Shown piece after piece: positions 60,931 through 64,000 of a stretch of 64,000 nt of DNA. Position 1 is the stretch's first letter. Every line of letters begins with the position of its first letter. Source of the stretch: UBA1715 sp045615765 (GTDB lineage: Bacteria > Bacteroidota > Bacteroidia > Bacteroidales > UBA1715); the NCBI GenBank assembly GCA_045615765.1, contig JAZLFM010000038.1:11016-75015 (forward strand), given 5' to 3'. The position numbers were made by a program, and so were the translations under genes. The notes beneath the pieces were generated by a model, which searched no databases, was not told the origin of the DNA, and was given only the letters and a program-made list of their open reading frames with translations.

Positions 60931-61863
60931 TTATTCGGCAAATAGAGGAGTGCTCAAATATCTATCTCCAGTGTCTGGTAAAAGAACTACGATTGTTTTT
61001 CCTGCATTTTCTTCTTTTTGTGCAAGTTGAATAGCTGCCCATAAAGCGGCTCCAGAAGAAATACCTACTAATACGCCTTCTTTCTTACCAAATTCTTTTC
61101 CTATCGCAAAAGCATCTTCGTTTGTTACAGGGATGATTTCGTCGTAGATTTTTGTATCAAGAACATCAGGAACAAATCCAGCGCCTATACCTTGAATTTT
61201 ATGTGGACCTGCAACCCCTGTCGAAAGTACAGCTGATGTTGCTGGTTCAACGGCTATGATTTTTGTAGCAGGATTTTTCGATTTTAAGTATGTTCCTACG
61301 CCTGTTATGGTTCCGCCTGTTCCAACACCAGCAACAAAGATGTCAACTTTTCCGTCTGTGTCTTCGTAGATTTCTGGACCTGTTGTTTCTAAGTGTGCCT
61401 TAGGGTTTGCTGGGTTTACGAATTGACCTGCAATAAAACTATTCGGAGTAGCATCTGCTATTTCTTGTGCTTTGGCAATAGCTCCTTTCATTCCTTTAGA
61501 TCCATCGGAAAGTACTAGCTCTGCACCGTATGCTTTCATTAATTGACGGCGTTCTATACTCATGGTTTCAGGCATTACAATTATAATTTTGTAACCGCGT
61601 GCTGCTGCAACACTTGCCAAACCAATACCTGTGTTTCCACTTGTTGGTTCAATAATTACAGAGTCTGGTTTTAATTTACCTGATTTTTCGGCATCGTCAA
61701 TCATTGCTTTTGCAACACGATCTTTTACGCTTCCTGCAGGGTTGAAATATTCCAATTTTGCAAGTATTCTTGCTTTTGTATTATAAGCTGCTTCAATATG
61801 AGTTGGTTCCAATAGAGGAGTATGTCCAATTAACTCGTCTGCTGATTTAAATATTTTTGCCAT
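60931..61863 (-). CDS. cysK: Cysteine synthase A (O-acetylserine sulfhydrylase)
   Basis: A 310-residue fold-type II PLP enzyme. The PLP lysine is in P-A-G-S-V-K-D-R-V-A; P-T-S-G-N-T-G-I-G-L-A and G-V-G-T-G-G-T-I-T-G-V-G complete the cofactor site. It makes cysteine from O-acetylserine and sulfide. It follows metY by 30 nt, with a strong AGGAGG ribosome binding site 8-9 nt before the ATG, which is rare in this phylum. Confidence 0.96.
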   Translation of the reverse strand: MAKIFKSADELIGHTPLLEPTHIEAAYNTKARILAKLEYFNPAGSVKDRVAKAMIDDAEKSGKLKPDSVIIEPTSGNTGIGLASVAAARGYKIIIVMPETMSIERRQLMKAYGAELVLSDGSKGMKGAIAKAQEIADATPNSFIAGQFVNPANPKAHLETTGPEIYEDTDGKVDIFVAGVGTGGTITGVGTYLKSKNPATKIIAVEPATSAVLSTGVAGPHKIQGIGAGFVPDVLDTKIYDEIIPVTNEDAFAIGKEFGKKEGVLVGISSGAALWAAIQLAQKEENAGKTIVVLLPDTGDRYLSTPLFAE

Positions 61864-61893
61864 AGTTGTACCTCCTAATTATTTTTTTCAAAT

Positions 61894-63183
61894 TTATTTA
61901 ATTGCTTCAAATGCTGAATTTAAATCGTCAATAATATCATCAATATGTTCTGTTCCGATTGACAAACGGATTGTGCTTGGAGTGATTCCTTGGTCGGCAA
62001 GCTCTTCTGCGTTCAATTGTGAGTGAGTTGTTGTTGCTGGATGGATTACCAATGATTTTACGTCTGCGACGTTTGCCAATAAGCTGAATATCTTTAAATT
62101 ATCAATAAATTTCCAAGCTGCTTCTTGACCTCCTTTTATTTCAAATGTGAAAATGCTCGCTCCACCATTAGGAAAATACTTTTCGTATAAAGCGTGATCT
62201 GGATGTTCTGGAAGAGAAGGGTGATTTACTTTTGCTACTAATGGATGATTTTTCAAGAAAGCAACTACTTTTTTCGTGTTTTCTGCGTGTCTATCTAATC
62301 GTAAAGATAATGTTTCGGCTCCTTGCAATAATAAAAATGCGTTGAAAGGACTGATAGCGGCACCTTGGTCACGAAGTAAAATTGCGCGAATGTATGTTAC
62401 AAATGCTGCAGGACCTACTGCATCTGCAAATGAAACACCGTGGTAACTTGGGTTTGGAGCGGCAATAGGAGCATATTTTCCTGATTTTTTCCAATCAAAT
62501 TTTCCACTGTCAACAATTATACCGCCAAGTGTAGTTCCGTGACCACCGATAAATTTTGTTGCTGAGTGTACCACTATGTCTGCACCATGTTCTATTGGTC
62601 TTATTAGATATGGTGTGCCGAATGTATTGTCTATTACCAATGGAAGACCGTGTTTGTGTGCAATGGCTGATATAGCATCAATATCTGGAATGTCACTGTT
62701 AGGATTACCTAATGTCTCTAAGTAGATAGCTTTTGTATTTGATTGTATCGCATTCTCTACTTCACTCAAATTGTGTGCGTCAACAAATGTTGTTTTTATT
62801 CCAAATTGACTTAATGTATGTGCTAGTAAGTTGTAGCTACCACCATAGATTGTTTTTTGCGCAACAATGTGATCGCCGTTTTGTGCTAATGCTTGAATTG
62901 TATATGTAATTGCTGCAGCTCCAGATGCAAGTGCCAATGCAGCAACACCACCTTCTAATGCAGCGATACGTTTTTCTAGAACATCTTGTGTTGAGTTTGT
63001 TAAACGGCCATAGATATTACCGGCATCTGCAAGACCGAAACGGTCAGCTGCGTGTTTCGCATTGTGGAATACATATGATGCAGTTTGATAAATTGGCACT
63101 GCACGTGAATCAGTTGTTGGATCTGCAGATTCTTGTCCTACATGTAATTGTAATGTTTCGAATTTGTATTGTTTCTGTGCCAT
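61894..63183 (-). CDS. metY: O-acetylhomoserine sulfhydrylase MetY
   Basis: A 429-residue PLP enzyme. It begins with FETLQLHVGQESADPTTDSR, and has Y-G-R-L-T-N-S-T-Q-D-V-L-E and the PLP lysine in V-V-H-S-A-T-K-F-I-G-G-H-G-T. The length and the HAxQ-like N-terminus are those of canonical MetY. It makes homocysteine from O-acetylhomoserine and sulfide. An AAGGAGG ribosome binding site precedes the start. It heads metY-cysK under the operator at 63257-63277. Confidence 0.94.
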   Translation of the reverse strand: MAQKQYKFETLQLHVGQESADPTTDSRAVPIYQTASYVFHNAKHAADRFGLADAGNIYGRLTNSTQDVLEKRIAALEGGVAALALASGAAAITYTIQALAQNGDHIVAQKTIYGGSYNLLAHTLSQFGIKTTFVDAHNLSEVENAIQSNTKAIYLETLGNPNSDIPDIDAISAIAHKHGLPLVIDNTFGTPYLIRPIEHGADIVVHSATKFIGGHGTTLGGIIVDSGKFDWKKSGKYAPIAAPNPSYHGVSFADAVGPAAFVTYIRAILLRDQGAAISPFNAFLLLQGAETLSLRLDRHAENTKKVVAFLKNHPLVAKVNHPSLPEHPDHALYEKYFPNGGASIFTFEIKGGQEAAWKFIDNLKIFSLLANVADVKSLVIHPATTTHSQLNAEELADQGITPSTIRLSIGTEHIDDIIDDLNSAFEAIK

Positions 63184-63232
63184 AATAGACCTCCTTGTTT
63201 ATTTTGTTAGTTCTTGTTTTAATTTGACAATG

Positions 63233-63277
63233 CAAATATATAAACAATTTCCTATTAACCTACCGAATTAATAGGTT
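63233..63277 (-). promoter_or_regulatory. metY-cysK promoter with 21-bp operator
   Basis: The -7 box TATATTTG is at 63240-63233 (minus). The operator (AACCTAC...AATAGGTT) is at 63257-63277. The stretch 63217-63240 is identical to the porin-operon promoter (44281-44304). Confidence 0.8.
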
Positions 63278-63775
63278 ATTTTGTAATAAGATTATTAAAG
63301 TATTGAAAATCAATGAGAAAAATTTTAGTTGTATGTGATATTTGAAATTGGTAGAGTAAATTTGTCATACATTAATATATAATAAGGAAAGACTTGCGCA
63401 ATCAATTGCTATGCGTTTGTTTTGTTTCGTTCAATTCTTCTATTGTCGTATTTTGTGGATAGTGCTCAGCATATATAATGTAAATATGTTGTTTCCTGAT
63501 TTTGTATTTTATTTAATGTTGGGGCGTATCGCATACGCCCTTTTGTATAATCCGTAACAAAATGTTAATTTCTAGTTGAAAACCATGTTGTTTTTGCTCC
63601 AAAAATGAAGGTATAATTTAAACGTTTGTCAAAAAATGACGTTTTTGTAGAGTGAAAATGGTCGAAATTAGCCTTGATTTGCTTCAAAAAAGCATAATTG
63701 ACGTATTATTTTATCATTGTAATCGAGTGATATTCAATGAGAAGTAAAAAAATATCAAAAAAAAGTAAAAAAGTG
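63278..63775. other. About 500 bp without recognised genes before the rRNA promoter
   Basis: AT-rich sequence with no convincing reading frame in either direction. It holds one GC-rich palindrome (63522-63546) and, just before the promoter, runs of A that may act as an UP element (63743-63772). Confidence 0.6.
63522..63546. repeat. GC-rich palindrome with no gene before it
   Basis: GGGCGTAT and ATACGCCC flank CGC, followed by TTTTG. It shares a 20-nt core with the hairpin after the RND gene (36155-36174). No gene is seen upstream on the plus strand, so it may be a dispersed repeat or the end of an unrecognised transcript. Confidence 0.55.
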
Positions 63776-63805
63776 TTTGCGCGAAAGAAAAAGTGTTTAC
63801 ATTTG
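63776..63805 (+). promoter_or_regulatory. rRNA operon promoter
   Basis: TTTG (63776-63779) and TACATTTG (63798-63805), with 18 nt between, fit the strong Bacteroidota promoter consensus. A-rich tracts lie directly upstream. A leader of about 145 nt follows, with a CTCAAAA/TTTTGAG stem (63811-63817 with 63848-63854). Confidence 0.88.
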
Positions 63806-63959
63806 CACACCTCAAAAACGGAACGGGTATGAAAGCAGGGCGAGGGGTTTTGAGAGGCAAAAATGAGTACATTGAATTATTAGTTATAAGCCAAGAATAG
63901 GGTAAAGACAGAGCGGTGATATTTCACAAAAAGAGAGATATTACAAAAAAAGATTTAAC

Positions 63960-64000
63960 ACAACGAAGAGTTTGATCCTGGCTCAGGATGAACGCTAGCG
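63960..64000 (+). rRNA. rrs: 16S ribosomal RNA, 5' end (continues past the window)
   Basis: The sequence AGAGTTTGATCCTGGCTCAG at 63967-63986 is the universal start of 16S rRNA, followed by GATGAACGCTAGCG, a pattern common in Bacteroidota. By alignment with the E. coli 5' end, position 1 is near 63960. Confidence 0.96.

Noticed and set aside
63278..63775. Hidden gene or small RNA before the rRNA operon
   Set aside because: Only very short frames (for example a ten-codon ATG frame near 63312) and one dispersed palindrome are seen; nothing supports a transcript.

Overview
The window comes from the chromosome of a member of the Bacteroidota, most likely Bacteroidales. The DNA is AT-rich. Promoters are of the Bacteroidota type (a -7 box close to TAnnTTTG, usually with a TTTG-like -33 box) and few genes have a Shine-Dalgarno sequence. 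Family content agrees: type III glutamine synthetase, LL-diaminopimelate aminotransferase, a long PurF, an OmpA protein with TSP3 repeats and a DUF1573 protein. The last 41 bases are the 5' end of a 16S rRNA gene behind a textbook Bacteroidota rRNA promoter.

Layout. (1) 1-11.7 kb: surface polysaccharide genes (WecE-like aminotransferase, methyltransferase, WbqC-like protein, three glycosyltransferases, acyltransferase, FemAB-like protein, polysaccharide deacetylase, UDP-GlcNAc 2-epimerase), interrupted by two AAA+/DUF4143 ATPase genes, each preceded by a 33-bp-period repeat overlapping its promoter. (2) 11.9-25.2 kb: purine and nitrogen assimilation (purF, dapL, glnN, gltB, gltD, asnB). (3) 25.3-37.5 kb: housekeeping and envelope genes (OmpA/TSP3, clpP, MFS transporter, DUF1573 protein, TolC-MFP-RND efflux operon with a PII-like gene behind it, metallophosphoesterase). 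(4) 37.5-63.3 kb: a sulfur block. It holds a porin plus Pst-like ABC importer operon that ends in a racemase gene and mnmA; an 11-gene operon for sulfur-carrier-protein-dependent homocysteine/cysteine synthesis, sulfite reductase and siroheme; cysD-cysN-cysH; cysK; metY; nadA; and an Rrf2-family regulator. (5) 63.3-64 kb: rRNA promoter and 16S start.

The main result is that seven promoters in the sulfur block carry the same 21-bp inverted repeat (AACCTAY - 7 nt - RTAGGTT), always 12-17 bp upstream of the -7 box. The only DNA-binding regulator encoded in that block is the Rrf2 protein at 59440-59877, the obvious candidate to bind it. The predicted regulon covers sulfate activation and reduction (cysDNH, sulfite reductase), the siroheme needed by sulfite reductase, a HcyS/HcyF/HcyD-like sulfur carrier route, MetY/CysK, NadA plus the regulator itself, a small GNAT protein, a 19-cysteine lipoprotein, and the porin/Pst-like importer. 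That importer's binding protein lacks the usual hydroxyl ligands of phosphate-binding proteins and has no phoU beside it, so I propose it imports sulfate or another sulfur oxyanion. Other oddities are a HemC-CobA-HemD fusion that seems to lack HemC domain 3 with the cofactor cysteine, a glutamyl-tRNA reductase without its dimerisation domain, a sulfite reductase fused to a TusA-like domain, and a palindromic repeat translated in frame inside a glycosyltransferase. No tRNA gene, CRISPR array, transposase or prophage gene was seen.
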